Assembly (NCBI GenBank): GCA_900073065.1
Contig: FJOG01000011.1
Location: forward strand, 1-64,000
DNA: 64,000 bases
Origin: Phialocephala subalpina
Lineage: Eukaryota > Ascomycota > Leotiomycetes > Helotiales > Mollisiaceae
Direction of reading: 5' to 3'
This document shows, piece by piece, positions 10,921 to 23,811 of this stretch (positions are counted from its first letter, which is position 1; each line of letters begins with the position of its first letter). A program made the translations under genes and the position numbers. The notes beneath the pieces were generated by a model that saw nothing but the letters and a program-made list of their open reading frames with translations, made no database searches and was not told where the DNA came from.

Positions 10921-12097
10921 ATTTATCGCCAGAGCAGAGTCGCCGCAAACGACTATTTTAAGAAATGACCCGGTACGGAGGTTCTCGACCGCGACGTTTA
11001 ATTAATGTCACCCTCCATTACCGGCACGGGACCACCGAGCCCTTATGAATATGTGTTCCAAGAAATGCAGCTGGAAAAGGCGGGTAGTGGCTAAATGCAA
11101 ATACCGGCAAGATCGCTAGGCTGGGGAATATTGAGCATGAAGACACTTGTCACGGGCTATGTAAATAAAAGAGAGATCGACACGGAGCGGGGTCTGGAGG
11201 CGGCCCAACAGAGAAAAGATTCGGCAAAGAAGAATGAGAAATTGCTCGTGGGGATGTGGAGGAGGTTTACCAAGATAATAGAATAACCAGGAAAATCAGA
11301 CAGATTAAGCATATTGCTTTGCTATGGACGATCTATAATAATGCCAAAGATGTAATGCATCTCATCCCGAGACCCAAAAGCCATCCGATCCATCAATATA
11401 GACAAGAATTTGCGCCCAATCATCCAAGCGCCTTGTTGCCGTTCTCAATTCCACCTATTGCTCCACAACCCAGCCATTTTATATTCCAAGATATAACCGA
11501 TCACCCACCAACGTTGGCGATACCCATCGTCTCGTTTTCGTATAATCTGTCCATTAATGTCATCTCCCATATACGAATAGAAAGCAAAACTGTATCCCAA
11601 AAAGACATGATCCATGTGTGCGCGCTAAATATTCGTCAAAGAAGAAAAGGAATGGTATCAAGTAATGCACCGCTCAAAAGTCCCAACGCAAAAGTAACCA
11701 TCGCAAAATCAAACGCAGCCGCCACCGGTCTGAACATCCCCTACCAAGACAGAAAGAGCCTGGCTATGTGAACGAGGAAAAAGAACCCGCCCGCGACATA
11801 TCCCCAACACCGCCCCTGAGTCGCACCATACAAGACTGATGTCACACACTAGAGAGATATCCCCGAGTGGAGGTATAAAGACAAATGAAGGTTGGAACCA
11901 TTCTGCTCATGAATTAACAATCCGCGAGCAGAGCAAACACCAGGCAAGGAGTTTGAAGCTTGCCCTGAGAGAAAAAGCAGTTGTCCCTCATACTCTGTTC
12001 AAGAATGGCCCGTCGTTCGTAACATCGGGTCTTGGGGTTTGCCTGGTGGACGTATTGGAGAGTGTCGATGATATGACGGGGGAATAGTCGTTTTCAT
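10921..12097. other. Intergenic, no gene seen
   Basis: About 1.2 kb between the sedolisin start and the 3' end of the next gene. Frames on the plus strand up to 171 codons lack domains and have composition unlike their coding neighbours. It probably holds the sedolisin promoter. Confidence 0.5.
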
Positions 12098-14727
12098 CTA
12101 CTTCTTTCGCGCTTTCCAACCAGTCAGTTTCTGGGTAGTAAGTAAATAAAGTAGAGACATACCTTTAGATGGTTTAGATGCAGGCTTTCCAGCCATCCAG
12201 CTCAATACTCCTTTGGGAGGTTCTGGTTTTCGTCTGGACTTCAGTGGTGGGGAGCCGGGCTTCATGACCATTATTGGAGGGCCACCAAGGCCGCCTCCAT
12301 CGCGACCTGGAGGCGGACGAGGAGGTGGCCCACCAGGTCCAGGCCAGCCATGCGGTGGTGGGGGGGAGGTCCCGCGCCTCCTCGGTGGGTCGATGGCGGA
12401 GGACCTGGAGGGGGACCGCGAGATGAGGCATGATGACCCCTGCTGGAAGGCCGCCGCTCTCCAGGGTGGAAATGATGACCGGGCATAGGACCAGGAGGGT
12501 GGTGTGGTTTTGGTTCGGGCATTGGCCACATGTGCATTGTGATGGACCAGTCTGGTTCAATCATTGTCTCCCATACTTGGGGTAGAATGATCTCTCCATT
12601 GGGTCCGATCAAGTCATAGTGCCCTTCCTGCACATGAGGTCCGATAACATCGACATGCAAGAATGCTTGTTTGATCAACTCCTCCATGCCCTTGAAAAGA
12701 GTTAGCACGAGCTGACAGATGGAATTGAGATGACTTACCTCCCACTGCGCGCACAAATGGAATGGGAAACTGAATTTTCTGCCGACAGCATCCTTGAACT
12801 TGATCGGCTTCTTCTTGTCCTCTCCGGGTGGAGCCATCGCTTTGGCCAATGCCTCCGCAGCTTCCTTCTTCATCTTCGCCTCGCTTTCCTCGAACTCCTT
12901 CTTTGCTTTCGCTGCTTCTTCCTTCAACTTCGCGGCCTCATCGGCGGCCTCCTTCTTGACTCTAGCGAGCTCAGCAGCGGCGTCTGCCTTTGCCTTTTCC
13001 TCGTTGGCCTTGTCTTCGGCCTTCTTCCGCTCCTCCTCCGCAGCTTTCTTCGCGTTCTCGACACCCTTCGCCATTGCCTTCTCTCTCTCCTCCTTCAGCT
13101 TCTTTTCCCAAGCAGCCTTCTCTTCAGCGGCCTTCTTTGCGGCTTCAGCAGCAGCGTCGGCAGCCGCCTTTTGTCCAGCTTCAAAGTTGGCCAGCGCAAT
13201 CTTCTTTTCCTCCTCAAGCTTCCGCTCCCACATGATCTTTTCCTCCGCTGCTTTCTTTGCTGCGGCCTCTCGCTCCTCAGCTGCCTTTTTCTGAGCAGCT
13301 TCATAAGCCGCGAGAACAGCTTTCTTCTCCTCCTCAACCTTGCGCTCCCATGCTGCTTTATCCTCAGCAGCTTTCTTCGCCGCTTCGGCGTTAGCCTTAG
13401 CAGCCGCCTTTTGCGCCTCCTCGTGCAATTCTAGCGCTCGCTTCTTCTCGTCCTCCACCTTCTTTTCCCATGCACGTTTCTCTTCCTCGGCTCTCTTCGC
13501 AGCTTCTGCCCTCTCTTCGGCGGCGGCCTTCTGAGCAGCCTCGTAAGCGGCGAGAACAGCTTTCTTCTCATCCTCGACCTTCTTCTCCCAGGCTGCTCTT
13601 TCCTCGGCGGCCTTCGCTGCCGCCTCCGCTCGCGCCTTGGCTTCTGCATCTTTCGCTTCCTTCTCTGCGAGCTCTTTCTGTGCGCGTTCAGCCCTTTCTG
13701 CCAATTCTCTTCGTGCCCTTGCTTCCTTCTCTTGCAAGTCTCGCTGAGCCCTTTCAGCCTCCAGTTTTTGGTTTCTCATCATGTCATCGAGGACCATCAG
13801 CTTCTTCTCGATTTCAGGATCTAAGGCTGGTGGCCCGATCACAGAGGGTTCGCTCGGTGGCCAATGCGGATGGTATTGTCCATAACCACCTGGACCTCCA
13901 GGTTGTTGCCCGTGCATGTAACCTGGATAACCATTGTTGAACCCTCCATGATGCTGTGGAGGGTATTGAGCTATCTCATGCCCAGCGTAAACGCCCGGGG
14001 TGCTGTGACCTGAGTGATGTTGGCCGTTGAAGTACCCAGCCCCTCCACCGCCGGGTGCTGGTTGGGGAGAGAAAGGGTTCTGAGGATTGTACTGAAATCC
14101 CCCTTGACCCCCATAATGAGTCAACGCACCTGGAGCAGCTCCGAATGGAGGTGCATATGGAGATGGAGCTGTGGGAGGCCCTGAGTAGGAAGATTGGGCA
14201 TAGCCGGGCGGGGGCCTTCCGTAAGGGCCCTGCTGAGGTGCTGGGTACCCCTGAGCGAACGATGTTAGCATTATATACGGTATTGCTGAGATGAGAGAAG
14301 ACTTACCCGCCCGTAGCCTGGGTAATCGTCTTCCAGTGTGCTTGATGGAGCCGCCGGCACAGGATGCCGGTGTATACGCGTAGGCGCTCTTCGACTTCGC
14401 TCTGTGGTTGTGTGTCGACGAGTTGGAGCTCGCGACGAAGGCGGTGGCCTGCTTTCACTCGTCCTGTAACGTGCGCCTGTTCTTGGCCGTGAAGCCGGTC
14501 TCGATGCAGAGTCGGACGGCTCGATCTCGTCGCTGTATACGCCCTGCCAAGATTCGTCTGAAGATGCCTCGTCGTCCGTGAAGTCTTCGGAGCGATCGGA
14601 GGAATGTGAGCGCGAAGCGCTGTTCGATGGAGAACTTCTCTGGGAACCGACGGTGATGATAGTTGCTGCAGGATATAATTGTTAGCATAGCTCAAGAGAA
14701 AGGTAGGAATAAAGGAGACTTACGCAT
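12098..14727 (-). CDS. Ubiquitin-like-domain coiled-coil protein
   Basis: A fungal protein of unknown role. The best start is a 4-nt coding exon (ATG C, 14727-14724), then an intron to 14665. Exon 2 (14665-14307) is Ser/Arg-rich and acidic. Exon 3 from 14250 gives a Gly/Pro/Gln-rich region, then about 300 residues of Ala/Glu/Lys heptads (a long coiled coil), then a conserved ubiquitin-like domain with KFKDAVGRKFSFPFHLC, MEELIKQAFLHVDVIGPHV and YDLIGPNGEIILPQVWE. A 48-nt in-frame intron interrupts that domain. The Pro-rich tail breaks frame at a run of seven G (12360-12366). The downstream frame ends in a basic stretch (KLTGWKARKK). One extra base would join the two. Confidence 0.75.
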
Positions 14728-16582
14728 CGGAAGTGATCCCTACGAGGAATTATCACTCACTCACGACTTTCTGCCAGAGAGAGTCGAGAGTGGTGATAAC
14801 CTGTGTCGAAATTGGATGAGTGGTGGGTGTTTAGGCTGCGACAACCAACGCAGAATCGACTTCTCTTCCCGGTGAAGATGGATGCGCGATTGATGTTCGT
14901 GCGTGCGCAGAGTGTGTTCTCTTGTTGATAATCTGGCGGTGTTGGTTTGAGATCTCGTGGTACAATAGCACAACGATTGTAGACGGGATCGTGTGGCACT
15001 ATCGTGGATCGCAGTCCTCAGAGGGAGGGATCTCTGCGCGATGAAGAGTATCCGGTAAGTGTGTTCGTGGGAGAGGTGAGGAGTTCTGAGGGGGGTAAAT
15101 TAGCTAGCTGCTTGGGACTAAGGAGGCGAAGGACTGAAAAACAACAACCCAAGGGGAGGGGTGGTATGGTAAGGCACGAACGAGACTAGTACCGACAACC
15201 ACTAGAGCACCACACCACAACTAGGATCATCGATGGAAATGCTCCTTTCACCCTCTCTCTGGAACTTCGATGCTTCCACCTGATCCTCCTGCATTCTCCG
15301 CACTCGACGGGACGATCACCAGCGTGGAATTCCCATGTACTTACTGTAGGGCATGAATCAAGGGAAGTTAAAACGCACCTTGACCTATTCGAGACGGACG
15401 AGTGTATATTTGGGGGGTTTTGGCGAAGCTTTGAAACTGCTCGGAGCCTTTCCTGGCGACGATACTGGTTAGAGGGATGACTCCTGTAAGATGTTGAGAT
15501 AGCCGGGAATCCGTCGTGAGAGGAGCCGAGACTAGACGAGACGATCGATGTCGAAGAGAAAAGTCGGTGAAATCTGGGCCTTTCTTCTTTTGTTTGTGTG
15601 TGTGAGGGGCTTGGTAAAGTGGTAATGGGAACGTGATGTTGTTGTGAATTCGTCGCTTCAGCCTATGCGTTCTGGTTGGCATGGGACGCAGTCTTGCAGT
15701 ACTCGGTGTGACGGCCCAATGATAATGGGAGTTGGCTTGGGCCGCAAAATCAGTACCTGCTGGCGTATTGCTACTTCGCTCCGATGTCCTGGAACGTAGA
15801 ATGAAGTCCAGAATCACGGAAAGTAAAGATAAAATGTTTGTTTGTATTGTAGAATCGAGTTGTGGGAGTCCTTCAGCGGTCGAGCAGCTTTCTCTTGCTC
15901 TTGTAATTTAGGAAGTGGCGTTGCTCCTGATCGATCATACTTGAATCCAAAGGTCTGGTTGGCCTGTGGAAATAGTTGCACAGTGGGAATTGCGCTCAGG
16001 TGCCTGGGAGCTTTTTTGATTTGGTCGAGTGTGTTGTGTGCCTTTCGGCTGTTGCTAGATACTCTATATACAGACACTGAAGACCTCATCTCTGACACTC
16101 CTGCGTTGTCACGATGTCACGAAGAGTCATCATCCGAAAAAATTTCCCTGCTCTCATCAAGACAAGAGCCTCCGCAGAGTCCCGAGATGTCCGTGACCGC
16201 CATTCTTTGAAGTGTCAAAGGCCCAATGCCATGCGCCCAACGACCCAACCTGCGTTCCATGCAAACGCCATCTCCATGATTGGTTGTTCAACTTCCTAAA
16301 AACCACTCCGAGCGGTGCCAGCAAAGCGGCCCGCCCCACCCTTAGTGAGGCTGATCTCAAAAGTACGAAAGTTGGGTAACTTGGGTTCCAATTCTAACCG
16401 CGCCATTGTCCCATTGCTGAAGACTGGATGTCATATCCCGAGAGCGAAGCATCCCAATCCAGGAGAAAAAATCGTTCCTTGCATCCTTCATCGAATCCCT
16501 TCGTTCCTCACCCGACTGGCATTCGCCAGGAACGACGGGCAATTGCAAACCAGATCGAAATCGTTGGGATAGATCCACCATC
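14728..16582. other. Intergenic, no gene seen
   Basis: This is the upstream region of the coiled-coil gene and the downstream region of EMC2. Several frames of 60-150 codons occur on the minus strand (such as 15368-15817), but they show no domain, signal peptide or conserved look. They may belong to a long 5' UTR. Confidence 0.45.
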
Positions 16583-17904
16583 TCAGCGAGTGGTTTTGAC
16601 TGTATCTGTATCCAGCAAAGCCTTCGCCGCAATCAATTCAGCCTTATCATAACCTCCCCATGCAGCATCGCCACGAGTAGAAAGCCGGACTATCTCGGTG
16701 AGTTTCGCTGTGGCTGTTTCATTCAAACGTTCCACCGTCTTGGAATCTGGCGCTGCCAACACCGAATCTGACTTCGCCTGCCGGGATGCTTGGGGAACTC
16801 CTGTTAGGAGTCGACCGGTTGTCTGTGATTTGTTAGGACATGGCCGCTGGTAACACGTGGTCAGGAACACGTACCAATTTCAACCCATAGTATCCACGAA
16901 GATAGTCGTCACACAATTCTATGCTTCGACAAAATCTTCGAAGGGATTCTGCAAGGTACTTTTCTGCTCCAGCCTCACCGGAAATAGCTGCCATGTATAG
17001 AATTTCCCCTAATCTGGCATGGATCTATCAAAGCAGTCAGCAGTTGTTCTGAGAAGGGTATGACTCTATACTGACGTTCCAAGCGTAAGGGGTAATCAGA
17101 AGCACCTCCTCTAGCCCGAAAATAGACTGTTGGTACATGCCCTGCGATGCGTACAGATCTGCTAGTTCAGCCCAAGCTTCAGCGTCGGTAGGAGAGGAAT
17201 CGAGGAATTGGTTCAGAGCAGTAATAGCCTCGGGTGTCTTCTTAAGGGACTTAAGAAGGGCGATACGACGTTTTGTGACGGGCTAATGGGATTAGTATTA
17301 TTGACATTGGCAGATTTCCCTTCTCCGGGAGACGTACTATGTTGCTCGAGTCCTTCTTCAGGATAGCTTCGTACTCCTCCAGTACTTGCTTGAGCGCAGC
17401 ATCGTCATCTGAAATAGCTTCTTGAAATAATCCTCTTAATGCCATCAATCTCTCGTTCTCCGCACCAAACCGGGCTGTAAGTCTCTCCAGGCACAGATGC
17501 GCAGATTCTTCGTCTCCAGTCCGTAAACATGAGAGCATGAGATTCTCATAGGTCATCCATAGCTCAGGGGACTCTGCAGCGGACCATAGAGAGCTCAATG
17601 AGTAGGGCGAGATTGATGACGGTGTGCTTTGCAGTAATATTGGCGCCTGTTGCGAGAGTTGGAGGGCCACGGTTGGTGGCAGATGCGCCGGAGGATGCAG
17701 GAGCGAAGAAGTCATGGCGTAGAATGATGATGATGGCGGAGGCGATGATCGAATGAGGTCTGCGTAGGAAGAGAAGCTCTTTAATGCGGTTCTGGAAGCA
17801 GTGAAGACACGATGCATGTTGCGGAAGCTTAAGCTCGAGCTCGGCACGCTGCTTTTGGCAGAAGCGACGCTAGTTGGGCCCTCCTTGGTGGGGGAACCTT
17901 CCAT
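16583..17904 (-). CDS. EMC2: ER membrane protein complex subunit 2
   Basis: A TPR-repeat subunit on the cytosolic side of the ER membrane protein complex, which inserts transmembrane segments. Four exons fit, all in phase 0: 17904-17338, 17282-17076, 17024-16875 and 16822-16583, giving 387 residues. The signs are EEYEAILKKDSSN, then the RRIALLKSLKKTPEAI stretch and FLDSSPTDAEAWAELADLY (the TPR core), then HARLGEILYMAA and SIELCDDYLRGYYGLKL. The last exon has VERLNETATAKLTEIV and the final YDKAELIAAKALL helix. The N-terminus before the TPRs is longer and more Ser/Pro-rich than in yeast. It is divergent from the AP-3 delta gene. Confidence 0.9.
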
Positions 17905-18080
17905 CTACTTGCGATACACGCGTGAGCACACTCATTCCATCCTGCGCGAGCTTTTGTGATGTTTTTTCGGCTAGGGATGGTCGCGAACAATATCTGAGGG
18001 TACATTATGCCATCAGGGCTTCTGCGAGAACCTCTTCCATTCTTACTCCTGCCTGGACTTGATCGGACAGCTCGCCCAAA
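17905..18080. promoter_or_regulatory. Compact divergent promoter EMC2 / APL5
   Basis: Only about 176 bp separate the two opposite starts, so the promoters must overlap. No known motif is evident. Confidence 0.5.
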
Positions 18081-21000
18081 ATGTGCACCTCCTATACACA
18101 ACTTACTACATTTGCTCCGAAGCTGATACACTGTCGCAGGTTCGAGAAGTCTCTATACGACCTCATCCGAGGGCTGCGGAACCACAAGGGAAATGAGAAG
18201 GAGTACATCCAGAATAGCTTGAAAGAATGTCGGGCAGAGATTCGAGGGCAGGATATGGGTTAGTAAGATTTTCTTGCAGATGGGCAAATACTAATCGGAT
18301 TTCGATAGACCTCAAAGCCACAGCTCTTTTGAAGCTCGTATACCTCGAGATGTTTGGGCATGACATGTCCTGGGCATCATTCCATGTTCTCGAGGTGATG
18401 TCTTCCGCGAAATACCTCCAGAAGCGAGTGGGATACCTTGGTGCAGTCCAGAGTTTTAGACCAGACACAGAGGTTCTGATGTTGGCTACGAATCTGCTGA
18501 AGAAGGTAGGATATTTATCTCCTTGTACTATGCGTATGCTGAACATTTCAGGATTTAACTTCCACCTCTGTTACCACGATGTCCCTCCCTATTATAACGC
18601 TTCCCCACGTCATTACACCCTCGTTGGCTATGTCTGTACTATCAGACCTCCTCCCACGCTTGACACATTCGCATCCCGCCATCCGGAAAAAGACGATCGT
18701 GACGTTATACAGACTGGCCCTGGTTTACCCCGAGACACTAAGGCCTGCATGGCCCAAGATAAAGGAGAGGCTGATGGACGAGGGCGAAGATCCTAGTGTC
18801 ACAGCAGCTATTGTCAATGTCGTTTGCGAGCTGGGCTGGAGAAGACCTCAAGACTTTCTTCCATTGGCCCCCAGGTTATTTGAACTTTTGGTTGACAGTG
18901 GTAACAATTGGATGGCTATAAAGTTGATCAAGCTTGTCAGTCCCGCGAAATTGTCCTTTTGATGGTGTATTGACAATTTTAGTTCGCAACCCTCACACCT
19001 CTGGAGCCTCGGCTTGTCCGCAAACTGCTACCTCCTTTGACCTCCATCATCCGGACTACTCCTGCTATGTCTCTACTGTACGAATGCATTAATGGTATCA
19101 TCCAAGGGGGTATTTTAGACAGCGGTGATGACTCTCCTGGTGGTGAAGAAATCGCAACACTCTGTGTCACCAAGCTACGGGGCATGGTCATGGTTGAGGG
19201 CGATGCTAATTGTGAGTATGGAGCCAATATACAACTTGAAATACTGATTTTCTCCTAGTAAAATATGTCGCATTGCTTGCTTTCAACAAGATTGTCCTCA
19301 CTCATTCGTATCTTGTTGCTCAGCAGGAGGATGTCATCATGGAGTGCATCGACAGTCCCGATATCTCGATTCGATTACGAGCTCTTGACTTAGTGGTGGG
19401 TATGGTCAACAGTGACAATTTGATGTCTATTGTAGGTCGCCTGATGAGGCAATTGAAAAACTCTCGGTCAGCAACAGCCGAGGAGCTCAACCATCGACCT
19501 ACGCCGATCGAGCCAAGTGCAGATTCTGATGATGAATCGCCCGAAGCTGCGATCAAGAGTGACAAGGGGGCATCAGACGCCCCTTTGCTACCTGATGACT
19601 ATAAGGTTGATGTCATTACTAGGATTCTTGAAATGTGTTCGAGCAGCAACTATGGCAACTTGGTGGACTTCGACTGGTACATCGATATTTTAACTCAACT
19701 GGTTCGGACTGCCCCTATTCCGAACTCTAGCCTATCCCCGCTAGATCTGGAGCTTGCCCAGAAGGATCCATCGCAGACTGATGTTTCGGAGAACATTGGT
19801 GATGAGCTTCGTAATGTTGCAGTCAAGGTGAAGGCGGTCAGAATGCAGGCTACCCGGGCTGCAGAAACCATACTGGTCTCGACATACAATGACAGCTCTT
19901 CGCCGCTTACAGCGGGAAGCGGAGTGCTAAGACCAATATCATGGATAGCTGGAGAGTATGCATCGTGCTTAGCTTCTCCAGAGGGCACACTGACTGCTTT
20001 ACTGCAGTTAACCAAAGCTGCTACGCCTCCAGAAAGCCTGATCCTCTATCTGCAAGCAGTGCCAAAGATATTTTCGATGATGGCTGGCGATGAGCAAATG
20101 TCGTGGGCTCCCGAGCGCAAGACGATGATATCATTGTTGATGGCTCGTGTGATACATGCACTAGAGCCCCTAGCCATTCATCCCGACTTAGAGGTTCAAG
20201 AGCGAGCGGTGGAGTTTTCGGAGCTCCTTAAGTTAGCTGCTGAGGCGTCAGCTGGGCAAGAGGCTTCACAGGACAACATGCAAGATGCGCCACTATTGTT
20301 GACCCAAGCAATACCATCGTTGTTCACTGGTCCAGAACTGAACTCCGTAGCTGTTGGAGCACAGAAGAACGTTCCTGTACCAGTTACATTGGATTTGGAC
20401 CAGCCTATCAATGCGAACTTGAGCAATCTTTTGAGAGCTGTGGAGTTTTCTGCATATGATGAAGTTGACAAGGATGAATTCGAGGTCTACTACCACCAAC
20501 CGGAACCACCGTCACAAAACACAGCTGAGCCTGCAGTCAACCGCCTTGGGACAGCTGAGGAGCCGGTTCATTCCTACCAACAGGGTAGCGAAGAGACCTA
20601 CCTTGACCCGGATATCGTTGCTCGAAGGCGGGCGGAGAGGCTCGAAAGGAACAAGGACGATCCATTTTATATCGCTCCAGCTGATGACCGATCTGGTGGA
20701 TCTACGCCGCTGCATAACATTTTGAAAAGCAACAATGGACAGGACTTGGACCTCGATGCTATTCCAATCATGCAACTGGATTTGGGTAAGGTGAACAAGT
20801 CTGGGCAGCCATCTCTAAAGAAGTCATCAGCGCCAAAACCTCGTCAGCGAATACAGGTTGCTGCAGATGAAACACTAGCGACAAGCGGCGCATCTACACC
20901 TAGGAATGACGACTCCGAGAATAGCCTGGAAGGGCATCATAGACCGAAGGCGAAGGGAAAGCATTCTCTACTTCAAGTCGATTCGAGTCATATTGGTGCT

Positions 21001-21384
21001 TTCTCGTTGGAGGATGATGGATCTAGTGGACCAATTGATTACGAGCGCCAGCAGAGGGAAGAAGCAGAAATGGCCAAGGCAATGAAGGAAGTCGAGAGGC
21101 TGCGGCTGGAAATGCAACGGGCGAGTGAAAGAATCGAAGCTGCGAAAGGTGTGGAAGGGACAGTGGTCAAGAAGAAAAAGAAGAAGCCGAAAGTAGTTGA
21201 GCCTGAAGGAGGGGGGGACACTCCCGTGGCAGTGGCGAAGAAGAAGAAAAAGTCGAAGAAGGCTGTCGGCGATGAAAGTCCTGTGGAAGCTGAGGCCGCT
21301 ACCGGTGTGGTCAAGCCAAAGAAGAAGAAGAAGAAAGCGAAGATCGACGAGAGCGTCGTTGGTCAGGAGGGTACAATTGATTGA
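18081..21384 (+). CDS. APL5: AP-3 adaptor complex subunit delta
   Basis: The large delta subunit of AP-3, the coat that carries cargo from Golgi/endosomes to the vacuole. Five exons fit: 18081-18258, 18309-18505, 18552-18935, 18983-19211 and 19259-21384, giving 1037 residues. The conserved N-terminal trunk is clear (FEKSLYDLIRGLRNHKGNE, GHDMSWASFHVLEVMSS, HPAIRKKTIVTLYRLAL, then DAN joined across an intron to LKYVALLAFNKIV). The C-terminal part is a charged hinge ending in several poly-Lys runs. The start is uncertain. Most fungal relatives begin directly at MFEKSL, which would arise here if the ATG is split (AT at 18081-18082, a 57-nt intron, then G at 18140). Without that splice the protein has 19 extra residues. 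Confidence 0.92.
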
Positions 21385-21853
21385 TCGGAGCATAGCGTAG
21401 CGGGCTGGAGCATCTTGGCGTACGGAGCGTTGCAAAGAGGTATAGGAGCATTTGATTGGAACTGGTAGATACTCTGAATTGTATGGTATGAAATGGGACG
21501 GTACATAGAAGATGTGTGAGGGAGACAACTCTCATTCCCGAGATCCTCCAATAACTTCCCAACGATCGCTCCACTGTCTGCCTTACAAACCGACCTGTGA
21601 AGTACTGGTCGCCTACAAACTGTTCCAGGTGCATGAGTAGACAATACATGTGTGGAAGACAGGCAATATGTCAAAGAAAAGGTCGCAGATGCCAGGGACA
21701 TCTGCATGGTGGAGGGCGGAGCGGAAAGCGGGGAAATACGAGCGGAGATCTAGCTAAAGCACGTGACTCTTATCGCATTCTTATCAGGGCATCCATTTAA
21801 ATTTCTATTCGAAGCTTCAAAACACCTTCATCCAGAATTGAGCGGCATCTCAA

Positions 21854-23811
21854 GATGGAAGCCAATTACATTCCCTTAGGGATTAGGTCTGCAGATGAGC
21901 CTCCGCATATAAAACTGCCAGGCAGATTCAGCAAGCCCCCTCGGCCTCCAAAAGTCATTGGAGAGACCAAAGGTACAGTCTAGACATTTCAATACTTTGT
22001 CAATTGTATTTAGTTGGCAGATGGACGATCGAAAGACTAACTCGACTCAGAGGAGCGATCAAGGATTGCTCGGGAAATCCGACTTGCGCAGAAGAAAGCC
22101 CACAAGAAGGAGAAGGCAGACGCAAAGAAGGCTCGGAAACTCAATGGCATCCTTCACAGGCGCGCGGTCAGTAGATTCTTCCGTTACGCGCGATACTTTA
22201 AACTGACCTTTCAGCCAGACCAAAAACCCAGAGAAGTACACCAAGAATAAAGAGCGCAACCGTCAGCGAGATATCGACCTCGAGCGTCAGAAGATTCAAT
22301 ACGGAGCTGTGCGCCAATGCGAGCAGTTGGCTGCCAAACATGATCCGAGCGGAAAGCTGTTCAACGTTGGGGAGGTGATTGCCACTCCAGAGGGGAAGAT
22401 CAAGTCGAAGGCAGCTCTGCAGAGAGAGGCAGAACGAGAGGCAGAAAAGAAGGCCAAGGAAGAGGAACCTCGGAATAAGAAGATCAGCAAGAACCAATTG
22501 AAGAGGCAAGAGATGTTGAAGCCTAAGCCTGTTCCGCCGAAGCCTGTTATTCCAAAAGGTATCAAATTACCAGAAGGCGAGGAGGATCTTGTTGCGCTAT
22601 GGGATATCACGGATCAGGAAATCGACGCCAGGTTGAAGGCTCAAAAAGCTGCGAAGAGACAGGCCGGCAAGGATCTCAGGAAGATGCAGAAGGAGAAAAA
22701 GAAGCTTAACCAAGCGATGAAGTTACGAAAGAAGGAATGTGCCTACGCTGGTGTCACTTGGGATTCGGAGCGGGTAAGGAGAGAGATTATTGCACGGATG
22801 ACAAAGGATGCTGAAGACGAGTCGGATTCGGACTCTGATTCAAGCGAGGACGACTCTGATGATGAGAGTCAGAGCGATGGCGAGACCGAGGTTGCGAAGA
22901 AGCTACCAAAGGTTAAAGCTCCGAAACTTGACCTGGAACTGCTCGCAAAGGCCGAGGAAGTGGAACGACAACGAGCTGAAAAGAAAGCCGAAGCGAAGAG
23001 GAAGCGAAGAGAAGAACGCAAGGCGAAGGCTGAGGAGGAGGCTAAGGAGGCTGAAGAAGCCCGAGCAGCGGAAGAGGTTGCTAGGAAAGCTGAGAAGAAG
23101 GCCGAAAAGAAGAGGAAGCGCTCCAAGGATGATGACGACGAGCCTGAAGTGAGCGAGAAGAAGGAGAAGTCACGCAAGCCAAAGGTCAAGAGTGAAGAAT
23201 CTGAGCCAGCAGCTTCAGGAGGGGATGCGCCAGTAAAGAAAAAGCAAAAGAAGTCAAAGACCGTTGAGAAGGTGGAGGCTATCACAGGGGCGCAGAAGCC
23301 CGCGAGGAAAAACAGGAAGTCGAAGACTGTTGATGTCGAAGCAGCTGTTGCAGAACAGGATGAGCCTGTGAAGAAGAGCAAGAAATCAAAGCGTACACAT
23401 GCCGAACTTACTTCTGAACCAGCTAGTGTCGAGGAGGACGAACCAGTAAAGCCGAAGAAGAAGAAAATAAAGGTCCAGGAAAGCAATGATGAAAAGCTCG
23501 ACCAACAGATTGCTGAGAGAGAGGTCAAAATGAAGGCCGAAGAAGCTGCTCGTAAAGGTGCTGTTCAATGGAATCCCGATGCTCTGATGGGGGACGCTGC
23601 ACGAAAAGACAAGTTCTTGCGGCTTCTTGGAGCTGGGAAGAATGGTCCGGTAGGAGCTCAAGCGGACACCAAGAAAGTCAAGGAGAAGAGCAAGGACAAG
23701 AAGTCCGTCGAGGACATCACCAAGGTCCAGAGCGAATTGGAGCGGCAGTACGAAGCTGGTATGAAGTTGAAGCATGACGGTGGAAGCAAGAGACGTGGAC
23801 TCGGAGCGTAA
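21854..23811 (+). CDS. Lys/Glu-rich protein with C-terminal SMAP domain
   Basis: The start at 21854 (MEANYIPLGIRS) is followed by an intron near 21973, a short exon from about 22051 (EERSRIAREIRLAQKKAHK), another intron, and a long exon from about 22220. The middle is highly charged: basic blocks with KKKKK-like runs alternate with an acidic Ser/Asp tract near 22815-22880, as in nucleolar or chromatin proteins. The C-terminus matches the small acidic protein (SMAP) domain: RKDKFLRLLGAGK, then ELERQYEAGM, then RRGLG, the same order as in human C11orf58. Function is unknown, and a nuclear site is inferred from composition. Its N-terminal block (KYTKNKERNRQRDIDLERQK, EQLAAKHDPSGKLFNVGEV) is not one I can name. 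Confidence 0.75.

Noticed and set aside
11256..11771. 171-codon plus-strand frame
   Set aside because: No domain, odd composition and no splice-consistent extension; it lies in a promoter-like spacer.
12213..13940. Long Ser/Ala/Phe/Leu-rich plus-strand frames
   Set aside because: They are the antisense of the Ala/Glu/Lys coiled coil, whose codon pattern keeps opposite frames open.
22869..23528. 219-codon Ser/Phe-rich minus-strand frame
   Set aside because: Antisense shadow of the Lys/Glu-rich SMAP protein.
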